Of a stretch of 64,000 nucleotides of DNA, positions 9,801 through 19,118 are shown in pieces (the stretch's first letter is position 1; every line of letters begins with the position of its first letter). The position numbers and the translations under genes are program-made. Below the pieces are notes generated by a model that worked only from the letters and a program-made list of their open reading frames with translations, searched no databases and had not been told where the DNA came from. Source of the stretch: an uncultured Prevotellaceae bacterium (GTDB taxonomy: Bacteria; Bacteroidota; Bacteroidia; Bacteroidales; Bacteroidaceae); the NCBI GenBank assembly GCA_902762325.1, contig CACWNV010000004.1, forward strand, positions 1-64,000. The letters are read 5' to 3'.

Positions 9801-10136
9801 CAGCTCACTCCAGTCTTTAAGAATCAGTTTGCGTGTCAGATGGGTGATTGACCAGAAGAGGAACAGAATGGTTGTCGCAGAAAGCAAGGCACTCATCATG
9901 TTCACCATCATGGCAACATGTGAAGGATCACTTGCAAACTGGGAAAACAGATTGGCTGTAAGCATGAAAAACGGTGCACCTGGCGGGTGTCCGATCTGTA
10001 ATTTATAACCAGTGTCTATAAATTCCGGGCAATCCCAGAATGAAGCTGTCGGCTCAACGGTAGAACAATACACGAATGCTGCGATAAGGAAAGCAATCCA
10101 TCCGAGCACATTGTCCACTAATCTGTACTGTTTCAT
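6810..10136 (-). CDS. DUF2723 family giant membrane protein (probable GT-C type glycosyltransferase)
   Basis: A 1108-residue polytopic membrane protein. The N-terminal 390 or so residues hold many transmembrane helices. They begin with the family signature around FWDCPEF, with acidic residues in the first extracytoplasmic loop as in GT-C transferases, and GHPPGAP. A second membrane block follows near residues 560-680, with TPVQPRERDYAY. The C-terminal 400 residues are soluble and probably periplasmic, ending in a TPR-like helical part. DUF2723 relatives include TMEM260, an O-mannosyltransferase, so a lipid-linked sugar transferase for protein O-glycosylation is plausible. Here the function is inferred from family only. 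The gene has its own promoter-like element. Confidence 0.85.
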   Translation of the reverse strand: MKQYRLVDNVLGWIAFLIAAFVYCSTVEPTASFWDCPEFIDTGYKLQIGHPPGAPFFMLTANLFSQFASDPSHVAMMVNMMSALLSATTILFLFWSITHLTRKLILKDWSELTTSKLIAIEASGLVGALIYTFSDTFWFSAVEGEVYAYSSAFTAIVFWLILKWEDHADEPHSDRWLVLIAYITGLSIGVHLLNLLCIPAIVLVYCYRKYPNIETKGSLVALVISFFIVACVLYGVVPGIITVGGWFELLFVNILGCSFNTGVIIYIFLLVATVVWSIYETYVDRNFTRQNISFLLSVALLGIPFYGYGWSSVAIGVVALIILWFVLNRRVKTEKTQVPLVSARVKNTMLLCLLMLMIGYSSYALIVIRSSANTPMDQNSPEDIFTLGGYLSRDQYGDRPLLYGQAYTSQVKLDVDGNICKPRMTEGAPIWQRKEKASKDEKDSYFIVSHKNRYEYAQNMIFPRMYDAAHAQSYEEWMGGVDGTEVPYDRCGENVMVKMPSQIDNIRFFLSYQCNFMYWRYFMWNFAGRQNDIQGNGELEHGNWLTGIPFLDNARLGDQSKLPDELKNNKGHNVFYCLPLLLGIIGLFWQAWRGRRGIRQFWVVFFLFFMTGLAIVIYLNQTPVQPRERDYAYAGSFYAYAIWCGIGVAAIIDILKKYLKLDGVIIASVVAVITLLVPIQMASQTWDDHDRSGRYTCRDFGQNYLMTLQDEGYPIIFTNGDNDTFPLWYNQDVEGVRPDARVCNLSYLQTDWYIDQMLRPAYKSPSVPITWPRLDFCSGTNEYVEIQPQAENELLKFYQEHPDEAKAQFGDEPFELKNILKYWVRSKDPDQHFIPTDTVYMTIDKEAVRKSGMMMASDTIPDRMVISLAGKRALYKGDLMMLEMISQCNWTRPIYVAMTVGAENYMNLGDNFIQEGLANRISPFTTNKPGVKNFDTEKTYNNIMNRYKFGGLSAKGLYIDETVMRMCYTHRNLMSNLAIQLISEHKNDSALKVLQKIEKEIPAYNVPHNFRSGSLDMAQAYALLGQKAKAEEIINDLWKTSGQYLDWYLTLDGNRFSQSQNECITQLYVLQRLMKISETVDKKLNEKLSNQLAGYFDRYTGKGGYLPQ

Positions 10137-10176
10137 CTATTATACTTATATATTTATTATTCTAAATAACAACTTG

Positions 10177-10184
10177 CAAAGTTA
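10177..10184 (-). promoter_or_regulatory. Promoter -7 element of the DUF2723-deacetylase-DUF4112 genes
   Basis: The minus strand reads TAACTTTG (TAnnTTTG consensus), 40 nt upstream of the DUF2723 start. No convincing -33 TTG is visible at 19-20 nt. Confidence 0.5.
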
Positions 10185-10218
10185 GTAAAAAGAAAAGAGA
10201 AGAGATTGGATAAATATG

Positions 10219-10671
10219 TTAAATTATCATATTCACGCCATATAGCCATAGTAAATAGCGCAGGAATTTGCCAATCGTAATACTGACAAATGAAATCAAT
10301 ACGTTTGCACGCATTAATCCTAACAAGATTGTAATGGCACTCCCGATAATAGGAAGGAAGGCAAAGAAGCCCATCCATGCTCCCCGTCCAGCCATAAACC
10401 GTTCAGCCTTATCGAGACTCTCCTGCTTCACATGCAGGTATTTCTCTATCCACTCTGGGCGTCCCATTCTACCTACGCAATAGTTGAACATTCCTCCTAA
10501 GACATTTCCTGCTGTTCCATAGATTATTAATGGCTGCATTTCAAGCCCGGCAGCAGACAGACCAGCCATGATGGCTTCACTACTGAACGGGAAGAAACTA
10601 CCGGCGATGAATGCTGACAAGAACATTCCCCAGTAGCCATATTGCATCAGAATATCATAGAGGGCATCCAT
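10219..10671 (-). CDS. VTT-domain (YqaA/DedA-like) membrane protein
   Basis: A 150-residue inner-membrane protein with the SNARE-associated/VTT fold. It has an N-terminal amphipathic entry helix and GYWGMFLSAFIAGSFFPFSSEA. The conserved GNxxGG stretch appears as GNVLGGMFNYCVGR. The later helix pair contains RFMAGRGAWMGFFAFLPIIG. The size and the P-x-SSE motif fit the YqaA subgroup. DedA/VTT proteins take part in lipid scrambling or flipping; the exact role here is unknown. The start overlaps the preceding membrane protein gene by 25 nt, indicating coupling in the purD operon. Confidence 0.88.
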   Translation of the reverse strand: MDALYDILMQYGYWGMFLSAFIAGSFFPFSSEAIMAGLSAAGLEMQPLIIYGTAGNVLGGMFNYCVGRMGRPEWIEKYLHVKQESLDKAERFMAGRGAWMGFFAFLPIIGSAITILLGLMRANVLISFVSITIGKFLRYLLWLYGVNMII

Positions 10672-11588
10672 ATATTATAAAATGTAAGCAGGACAGTGAT
10701 AAGTAATATCAAATGAAATGAGAAATTAGTAAACTTCGTCTGCGTAAGTGCGATGAAATGTCCTATCAGCGGAGCCGTGTTTACGATCAACATACCCGTC
10801 AGGCAATTATAATGCTGGGGTTGTAAAACAAGAAAAACTATACAACAGATGCCGATGGTGATAAACACCTCAAAAAACATACGTGTACGTATCTTGTCAT
10901 AATAACTGTTACGAATAAAATGAATCATCCCCACTATAAAGAGGAAAATGACCCACGCTAACGTAATCAGCTGATGCTGGGTGAGCAGTTGGAAACCTCC
11001 CAAGGGAGCAAACTCACCCAAAGAACGGAAATGACGAATGACCGTTGAATAGTCTTTGGTATATAGGAAATACCCGCATATCAGCCAATATGGAATCATC
11101 AGTCCTAAAATCGAAGCCACAAATCCCCTGAGACTGAATGACTTGATGTTAATGATGATGAGCAGCCAAAGGATAGGAACAAAATATAGTATCTGAACAA
11201 ACACGACACTTGCCATGCCAAGAGAAAAGAAGGCATAGAATATCCAGCCTGTGGCAGATGTGTTCAGATATGACTTGAATGTTGAGAGATAAAAGCCAAT
11301 CAGGCAAAGTTGTACTATCGCCGTTTTCATGGAAGGCAAGAGGAAGATTGCCATTACAGACAAAAACAGAAATGAGCAGGAAACCATCCGGCTATACACC
11401 CTGATGAGTGCATTAATGTTATTCAATGCAGCCATGAGTAGGGTAGAGGCAGATAAACAAGCAAGCTGCATCCATAATTGTTTCTCAGCTACCCCATAAG
11501 CCAGGCAAGTTAGCACTCCGTATATTGCTGCTAACGGAAGTGCTAACCTACTTTCTGCTATTTTATTTTGTCTTCTTTTCCTCGCCAT
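10647..11588 (-). CDS. Polytopic membrane protein of unknown function
   Basis: A 313-residue protein with about nine hydrophobic helices and a basic N-terminus (MARKRRQNK). No catalytic motif was recognised. The start codon shares its last base with the purD stop codon (TAATG), and the end overlaps the VTT-domain gene by 25 nt, so the three genes are read as one unit. Small Bacteroidota membrane proteins next to purD are common in my experience of such loci, but I cannot assign a family with certainty (a DUF6427-like protein is one possibility). Confidence 0.75.
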   Translation of the reverse strand: MARKRRQNKIAESRLALPLAAIYGVLTCLAYGVAEKQLWMQLACLSASTLLMAALNNINALIRVYSRMVSCSFLFLSVMAIFLLPSMKTAIVQLCLIGFYLSTFKSYLNTSATGWIFYAFFSLGMASVVFVQILYFVPILWLLIIINIKSFSLRGFVASILGLMIPYWLICGYFLYTKDYSTVIRHFRSLGEFAPLGGFQLLTQHQLITLAWVIFLFIVGMIHFIRNSYYDKIRTRMFFEVFITIGICCIVFLVLQPQHYNCLTGMLIVNTAPLIGHFIALTQTKFTNFSFHLILLITVLLTFYNIWMPSMIF

Positions 11589-12877
11589 TATAGATCGGCA
11601 CCTATATCGCTACGGAAATATTTATCTGTGAACTGTATCTTCTGAGCCTCGGCAAAACTCTTCTGCAATGCTTCTTCCTTGTTCTTTCCATAAGAGGAAA
11701 CGGCAATGACACGTCCGCCATTCGTAACGACATTGCCATCCTTCATGGCTGTTCCGCTATGGAAAACAATACTTCCCTTAACATCTTCTATACCTGTTAT
11801 AGGAAAGCCTTTCTTATATGCTTGCGGATATCCGCCACTAACAAGCATCACGCATACGGCTGAACGCTCATCAAACTCGATAGAATGTTCATCAAGATTA
11901 CCTGCGGCTACTCCTTCAAAGAGATCAACGATGTCACTCTTCAGACGCAACATCACACTCTCTGTCTCCGGGTCACCCATTCTGCAATTGTATTCTATCA
12001 CCATAGGATCACCATTGACATTGATTAGCCCGAAGAAGATGAACCCCTTATAGTCAATCCCTTCTTCTGCCAGCCCGTCAACAGTAGGACGAATGATACG
12101 CTCCTCAACTTTACCCATCCACTCCTTCGTAGCAAAAGGAACGGGAGTAACCGAACCCATACCACCTGTATTCAGTCCTGTATCGCCTTCACCAATACGC
12201 TTATAGTCCTTTGCTTCTGGCAGAATCTTGTAGTTCTTACCATCGGTCAACACAAACACAGAACACTCGATGCCACTCAAGAACTCTTCTATCACAACTT
12301 GTGATGAAGCGGTTCCGAACATTCCGCCAAGCATCTCCTTCAATTCCTTTTCTGCTTCATCTAATGTCGGAAGAATCAGAACTCCTTTTCCTGCACATAA
12401 TCCATCAGCCTTCAATACGTATGGGGGATTCATCTTTCTTAAAAAGGCAATAGCCTCATCAAGGGTATCGTTGTTGAAAGTCTGGTAGCGTGCAGTCGGT
12501 ATATGATGACGTTGCATGAAGCCTTTGGCAAAGTCTTTGCTTCCTTCCAACACGGCACCAGCTTTTGAAGGTCCAATGACAGCAATGTTTTTGGTGTTGT
12601 CATCATTCTTGAATTCATCATAGATACCTTTCACTAAGGGATCTTCAGGACCGACAACCACCATGCTCACATTGTTCTCCAGACAAAAAGACTTCAAAGA
12701 CTCAAAGTCGTCAGCCTTAATGTTAATATTCTCACTTTGTCCACCTGATGGAAGGGGAATACCTGCTGTGCCAGCATTACCTGGTGCTACATATAAATGA
12801 TCAACCCGACTGCTTTGAGCAATCTTCCATGCTAATGCGTGTTCACGACCACCACTACCTAATAATAATATGTTCAT
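11588..12877 (-). CDS. purD: Phosphoribosylamine-glycine ligase PurD
   Basis: ATP-grasp ligase for the second step of purine synthesis (phosphoribosylamine + glycine + ATP to GAR). It has 429 residues from [18 protein letters not shown]. The open frame extends 32 codons further upstream, but that extension is unlike PurD and runs into the previous gene. The ATG at 12877 with the GSGGREHA signature immediately after it is therefore chosen. The ATP-grasp core includes [15 protein letters not shown], GxNTGGMGS and [12 protein letters not shown]. It lies 31 nt after the S37-like peptidase gene and is coupled to the membrane protein downstream. Confidence 0.96.
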   Translation of the reverse strand: MNILLLGSGGREHALAWKIAQSSRVDHLYVAPGNAGTAGIPLPSGGQSENINIKADDFESLKSFCLENNVSMVVVGPEDPLVKGIYDEFKNDDNTKNIAVIGPSKAGAVLEGSKDFAKGFMQRHHIPTARYQTFNNDTLDEAIAFLRKMNPPYVLKADGLCAGKGVLILPTLDEAEKELKEMLGGMFGTASSQVVIEEFLSGIECSVFVLTDGKNYKILPEAKDYKRIGEGDTGLNTGGMGSVTPVPFATKEWMGKVEERIIRPTVDGLAEEGIDYKGFIFFGLINVNGDPMVIEYNCRMGDPETESVMLRLKSDIVDLFEGVAAGNLDEHSIEFDERSAVCVMLVSGGYPQAYKKGFPITGIEDVKGSIVFHSGTAMKDGNVVTNGGRVIAVSSYGKNKEEALQKSFAEAQKIQFTDKYFRSDIGADL

Positions 12878-12908
12878 ATCTATCTGTTTGTTATGTCCAT
12901 TAAATATT

Positions 12909-14216
12909 CTATTGTAACCATTTCGTGATTGAACGGATAATATCATCCTGCTGTTCTTTTGGGAAAGAGCCAATGCGTGTACGATGGCTCCCCTTCGGAA
13001 GAGTATAGACTTTGATGTTCTTTTTCTTTCTTAAAAACTTGATGTCTCCAACTCCAGAGGCTCCCCAAGGATCGATTCCACCATAGATATAGATAATTCC
13101 CGGATCATTCTTCTTCAAGAATCTCTTGGTTTTCCGATACAGTGTCTTATCGAATTTTAGATGGCTGAATTCAGCAGGAAGCATCACACGATGCATATAA
13201 TCCTTTGATTTCTTCAGGGCAAGATATTTACGGAATGGTTTAATGTCATAGCCATAATAGCCCAATTCACGGACGGCCTGGACATTAAAGGGCAGGAAAA
13301 CCGATTGTTCTGAAAAATAGTTCGGTTCACTATACGTGATAAGGCTATTTAATAGAACAGAATCAGCCGACGTTACTTCCGGTACCAGGTCAATAGGAGT
13401 TCCCCATTGCCAAATGGCAAAGGGATATTCTAAGACGCAATAATCGAAGATCTCTCCTATAGGGACACGGAATGTGTACTCTTTCTTATCGCAATATTCA
13501 CGAAACAAAGGAACCAAAGAGTCTCGTCGCTTAAGAACCTCTGTCTGGAAATCCAATAAATGCCTGCGTTCTGATGGAGTGCCGACCTTTTTCCCTAAGA
13601 ACGGCTCGTGTCTCCCATCTTCCAATGCCTTGTTGAGAGGAGCAACATAAGGGACAGATACATCAACGTCATTCGGGAAGAAGGCACGATAGAACATTGT
13701 CGTCTGTCCTCCCTTACTAATTCCGGTGGAAATCCATTTGTCATGATAAACGGTACGGAAAAGCTGATTGACATGATGTAAGTCGTAAAGGGAATTCTCT
13801 ACCGTCAGATAATCCCAGTTACAGGGTTGCGGAACCGATTTGGCAAAATAACGGTATTCAACAACTATCACATTGGCGTTAAACAGCTTTGACAATTCAT
13901 CCTGATAATCTTTTCGCAGGGCATAATCAGCAAAATAACCTTCTGTGACCATGATGGTCGGACGGTCAAATCCCACATGGCATAGGATAAGACGTTGCTT
14001 AAACGAACCCGTGTCAGGATTCTTCGGATCAATGTCCTGTGATATGTATATTACATATTTCTCCTTATAAAGGTCACTTTCAAGTTGTTCCACACCACTG
14101 ATTGCAGGCATTTTCAGCAACAACTCATGTAAATGACTGTCAGCCCAAATGCTATTTGCAACGAATAGCAGGGATAAAATGTGTGTGCACAAGAGAAATC
14201 TGTAATACCTCTTCAT
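12909..14216 (-). CDS. Secreted S37/S28-like serine aminopeptidase
   Basis: A 435-residue exported alpha/beta-hydrolase, probably a tripeptidyl or prolyl aminopeptidase. A signal peptide (about 1-25, ending SIWA) is followed by [21 protein letters not shown] and the nucleophile elbow GISKGG with Ser167. A late Asp is in [11 protein letters not shown] and the His is in KGSHRTRIG. This pattern fits the PS-10/S37 peptidases that are frequent in Bacteroidota. It is directly downstream of dipeptidyl peptidase IV (6 nt apart), so the pair probably releases short peptides from proteins outside the cytoplasm. The exact specificity is not visible. Confidence 0.82.
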   Translation of the reverse strand: MKRYYRFLLCTHILSLLFVANSIWADSHLHELLLKMPAISGVEQLESDLYKEKYVIYISQDIDPKNPDTGSFKQRLILCHVGFDRPTIMVTEGYFADYALRKDYQDELSKLFNANVIVVEYRYFAKSVPQPCNWDYLTVENSLYDLHHVNQLFRTVYHDKWISTGISKGGQTTMFYRAFFPNDVDVSVPYVAPLNKALEDGRHEPFLGKKVGTPSERRHLLDFQTEVLKRRDSLVPLFREYCDKKEYTFRVPIGEIFDYCVLEYPFAIWQWGTPIDLVPEVTSADSVLLNSLITYSEPNYFSEQSVFLPFNVQAVRELGYYGYDIKPFRKYLALKKSKDYMHRVMLPAEFSHLKFDKTLYRKTKRFLKKNDPGIIYIYGGIDPWGASGVGDIKFLRKKKNIKVYTLPKGSHRTRIGSFPKEQQDDIIRSITKWLQ

Positions 14217-14222
14217 ATCAAA

Positions 14223-16466
14223 CTATTTCAAATAATCGTCAAAGTACTGGCTTATACGTTCGTGTAAATGAGTAGACTGATGTCCTCTCATGTTATGTCC
14301 TTCACCTGGATAAATGTACAAATCAGGTTGCGTACCATTCAGATTACACTGATATATGAACGAAAGGCAATGTTGAGGTACAACGGTATTGTCGTTATAT
14401 CCCGAAATAATCTGTAATTTACCCTTTAAATTCTTTGCCATAGAAAGCAGGGATGTCTTAGCATATCCATCCGGATTTTGCTGAGGAGTATCCATATATC
14501 GCTCTCCATACATCACTTCGTACCATTTCCAGTCTATGACAGGACCGCCGGCAACGCCGACTTTGAAGATGTCAGGATAATTCGTCATGAGGGATATAGT
14601 CATAAAACCGCCGAAGCTCCATCCATGAACGCCTATACGATTGGCATCGACATAGGGCAGGGACTTTAAGAATTCAACGCCTTTAATCTGGTCTTGCATC
14701 TCTATCTGCCCTAACTGACGGAAAGTTGCCTGTTCAAAATCACGTCCGCGATTCTCACTTCCACGGTTGTCGAGTATGAACATCAAATATCCTTTTTGAG
14801 CCATATACGTTTCCCAGCCACGTGAACAATAATTCCATCGTGCATCGACGTTATGTGCATGAGGACCGCCATAAACATAGATAATCGTTGGATACTTCTT
14901 GTTCGGATCAAAATCTACAGGCTTGACCATTCTATAGAACAAATCCGTTTCACCGTCAGCTGCCTTAATGCAGCCACTCGAATACTCAGGCTTTTTGTAT
15001 TCTTTCCAAGGATCATCCGCCTCGAAGAGCTGTTTTGATGCTTTGTTCTTTGTTTTTACAACAGCTATCATCCGAGGAACATCTGGCTCTGACCATGAAT
15101 CTTTCATCCACTGGCCACTTGAAGACAATTCGGCATAATGATAGCCTTTGCCATTATCTAACAAGGTGCGCTTGCCGTTTTTAAGACTGACCGCATAAGT
15201 GTTACGCTGGATGGGACTCTTTTCGTTGGATGAGATAATAACCGACTTATCTGCCGTGTTAAATCCAAGCAATTCCATCACCACCCACGGGCCACTTGTG
15301 AGTTGTCTGATAATTCTACCGTCGTCAGCACTACACAAATAAAGATGATTGTAACCATCCTTCTGGCTTTGCATGATGTATTGAGAATCATTCCAGGGCA
15401 GGAAAACAATAGGGTGGAGCGGTTCCACATACTTTGTGGACGTTTCACGATAGAGTTCCTTTAACCGCTCACCTGTTTGGGCATCATAGCTGACAAGACG
15501 ACAATCATTCTGGTCGCGATTCAGCTCAAGCATATAGATGATTCTTGAATCAGGGCTCCAGGTGATATTGGTAAAATAACAGGTCTCGTTGACGTTGTTA
15601 CTTTCGTTTGTCACCGCTTTATATCCATCGGTCTTTGGAGTATTCAAATAGATAGTCTTGTCAGTCAACTGATTGTAAACTCCGACGGTTACTATATGAG
15701 AAGTCTCTCCAGCCATCGGATATTTATCCGGTTCGTATGTGGCAATGTTAGAAGCACCTTTTTCAGGCAAGAACGTGATATTGACTTGCGGGTAATCGGT
15801 CACCATGCTCTGATCCATCCGATAAAAGGCAAGGAGCGTTCCATCGGGACTCCAGAAAGTACCCTTTTCAATCCCAAATTCGTTACGGTGAACACTCTGA
15901 CCATAAACAATTTCACGTGATCCGTCTTTTGTCAGCTGCTTTGTCTTGTTATTACTTCCGTCGGATATCCATAATTGATTATCCTTACTACCCACATAAG
16001 CGGTGGATTTAGAGGAAGGACTCCAATCGGCACCCATTCTCCCGACACCAGAGGCATCATCTACCCATTCTACTTTATGAGTCTTAAAGTCCAGCAGGAA
16101 TTGCTTTCCCTGAGTGTCTATCTTCACAATTGACTTTCCCGGATAGGGAAAAGACAAATAGAGAAGCGAACGGACTTTTGACTCTTCCTCGGATAAGTTC
16201 ATCCAATTGTTAACATCCTCCAACTTGAAAAGAGATGTTTCCTTTCCATTATCCTTATTGACAAGAAAACACTCTTCCACATCAAGTCTGACGAGTTCAT
16301 CTCCCCACCAGACATGATACTTGTTCTTTGGAACCATGTTCCGGTAATTGTTTCCACCGAAATTGAGATCCTCAAGAGTAAACTGTTTGTCTTGTGCGAT
16401 GATATTATCTGTTTGAGGTAGTAAAGTAAGCATTGATAAAATTAGTACCAGTCTATTAATCATCAT
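14223..16466 (-). CDS. Dipeptidyl peptidase IV (S9B)
   Basis: Secreted serine peptidase removing N-terminal X-Pro or X-Ala dipeptides. It has 747 residues from MMINRLVLIL (ATG at 16466). AGGAG lies 8 nt upstream in the message. The frame is open for another 92 codons, but that stretch is the other frame of the methyltransferase's repetitive 3' end and is not credible protein. A signal peptide (about 1-25) precedes a beta-propeller domain and the C-terminal hydrolase. The triad is S617 (GWSFGG), D692 (YNDNTV) and H724 (GEGHNM). It overlaps the methyltransferase stop by 11 nt and precedes the S37-like peptidase. Confidence 0.93.
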   Translation of the reverse strand: MMINRLVLILSMLTLLPQTDNIIAQDKQFTLEDLNFGGNNYRNMVPKNKYHVWWGDELVRLDVEECFLVNKDNGKETSLFKLEDVNNWMNLSEEESKVRSLLYLSFPYPGKSIVKIDTQGKQFLLDFKTHKVEWVDDASGVGRMGADWSPSSKSTAYVGSKDNQLWISDGSNNKTKQLTKDGSREIVYGQSVHRNEFGIEKGTFWSPDGTLLAFYRMDQSMVTDYPQVNITFLPEKGASNIATYEPDKYPMAGETSHIVTVGVYNQLTDKTIYLNTPKTDGYKAVTNESNNVNETCYFTNITWSPDSRIIYMLELNRDQNDCRLVSYDAQTGERLKELYRETSTKYVEPLHPIVFLPWNDSQYIMQSQKDGYNHLYLCSADDGRIIRQLTSGPWVVMELLGFNTADKSVIISSNEKSPIQRNTYAVSLKNGKRTLLDNGKGYHYAELSSSGQWMKDSWSEPDVPRMIAVVKTKNKASKQLFEADDPWKEYKKPEYSSGCIKAADGETDLFYRMVKPVDFDPNKKYPTIIYVYGGPHAHNVDARWNYCSRGWETYMAQKGYLMFILDNRGSENRGRDFEQATFRQLGQIEMQDQIKGVEFLKSLPYVDANRIGVHGWSFGGFMTISLMTNYPDIFKVGVAGGPVIDWKWYEVMYGERYMDTPQQNPDGYAKTSLLSMAKNLKGKLQIISGYNDNTVVPQHCLSFIYQCNLNGTQPDLYIYPGEGHNMRGHQSTHLHERISQYFDDYLK

Positions 16467-18048
16467 GATTGAATCTCCTGTTATTCTTTTTGAAATCCTT
16501 TTTATCACGTCTTCCCTTGTCAAACTTCTTTCCATCTCTGTCAAAGTTTCTCCCGTCTCGTTCAAATCTCTTGCCACCGCGATCAAACTTACGTCCGCCG
16601 CGTTCGCCTTGTTCATCATCATGACCGAATAGTTGTTTGCGTCGTTCAAATCTCTTTCCTCTGTCATCGCCACGTCTGTCTCTATTTCCAAAGCGTTCTT
16701 CTCTTCTTCGACGCATTTCCTCTCTTTGTTTTGCCTCTTCACGCTGACGCTCTAAAGAATGGAAAGTGAAAGAGCGGATGTCACCCTCTTCATTCTCTTC
16801 TTGTTCCTCGAGTCGCTTCTTGAATTCCCTTTCTTTCTTGAAGCGGTGCTTCTCTGCCATTTGTTCCTTTTCTTCTTCAGTTTGCACCGTACCGCCATCC
16901 GAACGGAACTCACGCATCTTTCCTGTAAACATAGAATACTTACGGAATTCACATTCCAGACTACCATTATATACTGGTATCTTAATTGACGGCTTCAAGC
17001 CGATCTGTTCGAAACATTCCTCACGATAACTTAATATCCATGCATTGTTTCCCGCAAAAGCATGTTTAAGGCGTTCACCGATCATGCGGTATGTGGCTAA
17101 CAGATTGGGCGTGGAGATTCTCTCGCCATACGGAGGATTCGTCACCATGATTGCCGGCTTTTCCGGTTGGGTGAAATCCTTAAAGTCTGCCTGCTCCACG
17201 GTAATAAAATTAGAGAGACCGGCTGCCTTAACATTCCTTCTTGCTGTATTAACGGCCTTCATGTCTATGTCGGAACCATAGATATGGCAATTAAAGTCAC
17301 GCTCTTGTGAGTCATCGTTATATACCATGTCAAACAATTCCTGATCGAAGTCGGGCCATCTTTCAAAAGCATACTCCTTACGGAAGATGCCAGGACTCAT
17401 GTTCTTGGCTATAAGAGCAGCCTCAATTAGTAATGTTCCTGAGCCACACATGGGGTCATAGAAGTCTATATCACCTTTCCATCCGGTCATGAGAATCATA
17501 CCGGCAGCCAACACTTCATTCAGAGGAGCTTCGACCGATTCCTGGCGATAGCCACGCCGATGAAGACTCTCACCGCTTGAGTCAAGAGAAAGCGTTGCAT
17601 CAAACTCTGCCACGTGGATGTTCAGGCGAATATCAGGATTCGTGACACTAATATTAGGTCTCTCACCAGTCTTCTCCCTGAACTGGTCGACAATAGCATC
17701 CTTTACTTTATAAGTGACGAAACGGGAATTACGGAATTCTTCTGAATAGACGACAGAGTCAACCGAAAACGTCTTTCCTTTTTCAATGTAATTGCTCCAA
17801 TCAATCTTACGTACTTCATTATACATGTCATCTGCACTATTTGCCTTGAAATGAGCAATAGGTTTTAAGATGCGGATAGCAGTATGCAACTGGAAGTTAG
17901 CACGGTACATCATTTCCTTATCACCTGTGAATGAGACCATGCGGCGTCCTATCTGCACATTATTTGCGCCAAGATTCGTTAGTTCCTCTGCCAAGACTGG
18001 CTCTAATCCCATAAAGGTCTTGGCAATCAGTTCAAATTCCTGTTCCAT
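16456..18048 (-). CDS. THUMP-domain RlmL/YpsC-like rRNA guanine-N2 methyltransferase with charged C-terminal tail
   Basis: SAM-dependent RNA methyltransferase, probably acting on 23S rRNA. It has 530 residues from MEQEFELIAKT; an in-frame ATG six codons upstream is possible. THUMP covers about 50-155, the UPF0020 methylase has DPMCGSG (198-204), and the N2-guanine motif NPPYG is at 304-308. After about residue 390 comes a long low-complexity tail: first Glu/Lys/Arg-rich helix, then about 70 residues of RGG, RFER and KFDRG type. The bacterial YpsC core lacks this tail; it resembles RNA-binding tails of DEAD-box helicases. The start overlaps cysE by 17 nt. Confidence 0.92.
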   Translation of the reverse strand: MEQEFELIAKTFMGLEPVLAEELTNLGANNVQIGRRMVSFTGDKEMMYRANFQLHTAIRILKPIAHFKANSADDMYNEVRKIDWSNYIEKGKTFSVDSVVYSEEFRNSRFVTYKVKDAIVDQFREKTGERPNISVTNPDIRLNIHVAEFDATLSLDSSGESLHRRGYRQESVEAPLNEVLAAGMILMTGWKGDIDFYDPMCGSGTLLIEAALIAKNMSPGIFRKEYAFERWPDFDQELFDMVYNDDSQERDFNCHIYGSDIDMKAVNTARRNVKAAGLSNFITVEQADFKDFTQPEKPAIMVTNPPYGERISTPNLLATYRMIGERLKHAFAGNNAWILSYREECFEQIGLKPSIKIPVYNGSLECEFRKYSMFTGKMREFRSDGGTVQTEEEKEQMAEKHRFKKEREFKKRLEEQEENEEGDIRSFTFHSLERQREEAKQREEMRRRREERFGNRDRRGDDRGKRFERRKQLFGHDDEQGERGGRKFDRGGKRFERDGRNFDRDGKKFDKGRRDKKDFKKNNRRFNHDD

Positions 18049-18973
18049 TATTGAATTGCTGATCAAAATTATCTATTGGTTCTTTATTATATTTTCTTGT
18101 ATAAGCTGGCATGTCCTTTGTTACCCATACGTTGGCACCGACGACACAATTGCTTCCTATTGTTATACGGCCTAAGATAGTGGCATTTGCATAGACCACC
18201 ACATTATCCTCAATAATCGGATGGCGGGGTATGCCTTTTATCGGATTACCATTCTCATCTAACGGGAAGCTCTTGGCACCCAGTGTCACACCTTGGTATA
18301 ATTTCACATTATTGCCAATGATACACGTGGCACCGATAACTACACCAGAGCCGTGGTCTATCGTGAAATAATTCCCGATTGTAGCTGCCGGGTGAATGTC
18401 TATGCCTGTTTCTGAATGTGCCATTTCCGTCATCATTCGAGGGATAAGCGGCACATTAAGTATCACTAACTCATGGGCTATGCGATAGTTCGTTAAAGCC
18501 TTGATAACAGGATAGCATGATATGATTTCCGCGGAGCTCTCTGCTGCCGGGTCGCCGTTATATGCGGCCTGCACATCTGTAGCAAGAACTCTTCGTATAT
18601 CGGGTAGTTTTGCTATCAACTTAGTCGCGGTTATCTCTGCTTGTTTCCTTAGCGTAGAAAGCGTTTCAAACGAATCCTCATCACAAGTAATACAAAAGCA
18701 CAGACCAGCTAATATCTGATCAGACAACAACTTGTGCAATCGTTCTAAGTTTACACCTATATGATAACGAATGGTTTTGATGTCAATGGATGATTTACCA
18801 TAGTAGCCAGGAAAAAGAATGGCACGTGATAATTCAATAATCTCCTCAAGCGCCTTGCCTGAAGGAAGCGGACTCCCGTCTCTGTGCTGGTGAAACAATC
18901 CTTCAAGCGACTTTGGGTCGGATAGTTGTTCCACCGTTGATGAAAGTACATGAGCAAAGTTCTGATCACTCAT
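18032..18973 (-). CDS. cysE: Serine O-acetyltransferase CysE
   Basis: Acetyl-CoA:serine acetyltransferase, first step of cysteine synthesis. It has 313 residues, with a helical N-terminal part (1-160) and a left-handed beta-helix of hexapeptide repeats. The active-site region is GIDIHPAATIG then IDHGSGVVIG. The loop GVTLGAKSF and the RHPIIEDNVVVYANATILG run are typical. It is the promoter-proximal gene of the cysE-methyltransferase-peptidase-purD series, with overlaps at most junctions, which suggests a long transcript. The C-terminus lacks the classic GI tail motif context of E. coli but does end in GI. Confidence 0.93.
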   Translation of the reverse strand: MSDQNFAHVLSSTVEQLSDPKSLEGLFHQHRDGSPLPSGKALEEIIELSRAILFPGYYGKSSIDIKTIRYHIGVNLERLHKLLSDQILAGLCFCITCDEDSFETLSTLRKQAEITATKLIAKLPDIRRVLATDVQAAYNGDPAAESSAEIISCYPVIKALTNYRIAHELVILNVPLIPRMMTEMAHSETGIDIHPAATIGNYFTIDHGSGVVIGATCIIGNNVKLYQGVTLGAKSFPLDENGNPIKGIPRHPIIEDNVVVYANATILGRITIGSNCVVGANVWVTKDMPAYTRKYNKEPIDNFDQQFNNGTGI

Positions 18974-19037
18974 ACGTTTGTGGATGTATCAAAAAAAATG
19001 AATGACTAAGCATAAACGCATTGTCACAAATATTTGA

Positions 19038-19068
19038 CAAAGGTACTTGAAAAAACTGATTCATGCAA
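19038..19068 (-). promoter_or_regulatory. Promoter of cysE
   Basis: On the minus strand a TTG (19066-19068) is followed after 20 nt by TACCTTTG (19038-19045), matching TTG-N19/20-TAnnTTTG. It lies about 65 nt before the cysE start. It sits inside a 356-nt divergent intergenic region (18974-19329) that also holds a 22-bp repeat array and the promoter of the plus-strand operon. Nothing else was recognised in that region. Confidence 0.6.
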
Positions 19069-19118
19069 GAGAAAGTGAGATAATTTTTACTTTCAGATAG
19101 ATTTATGCCTGTTTTTCG

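Noticed and set aside
12878..12973. 32-residue N-terminal extension of PurD
   Set aside because: It lies within the end of the peptidase gene and is unlike PurD; the family start [14 protein letters not shown] is at 12877.
16467..16742. 92-residue N-terminal extension of DPP IV
   Set aside because: It is an alternate frame of the repetitive tail of the methyltransferase and would destroy the signal peptide at the ATG of 16466.
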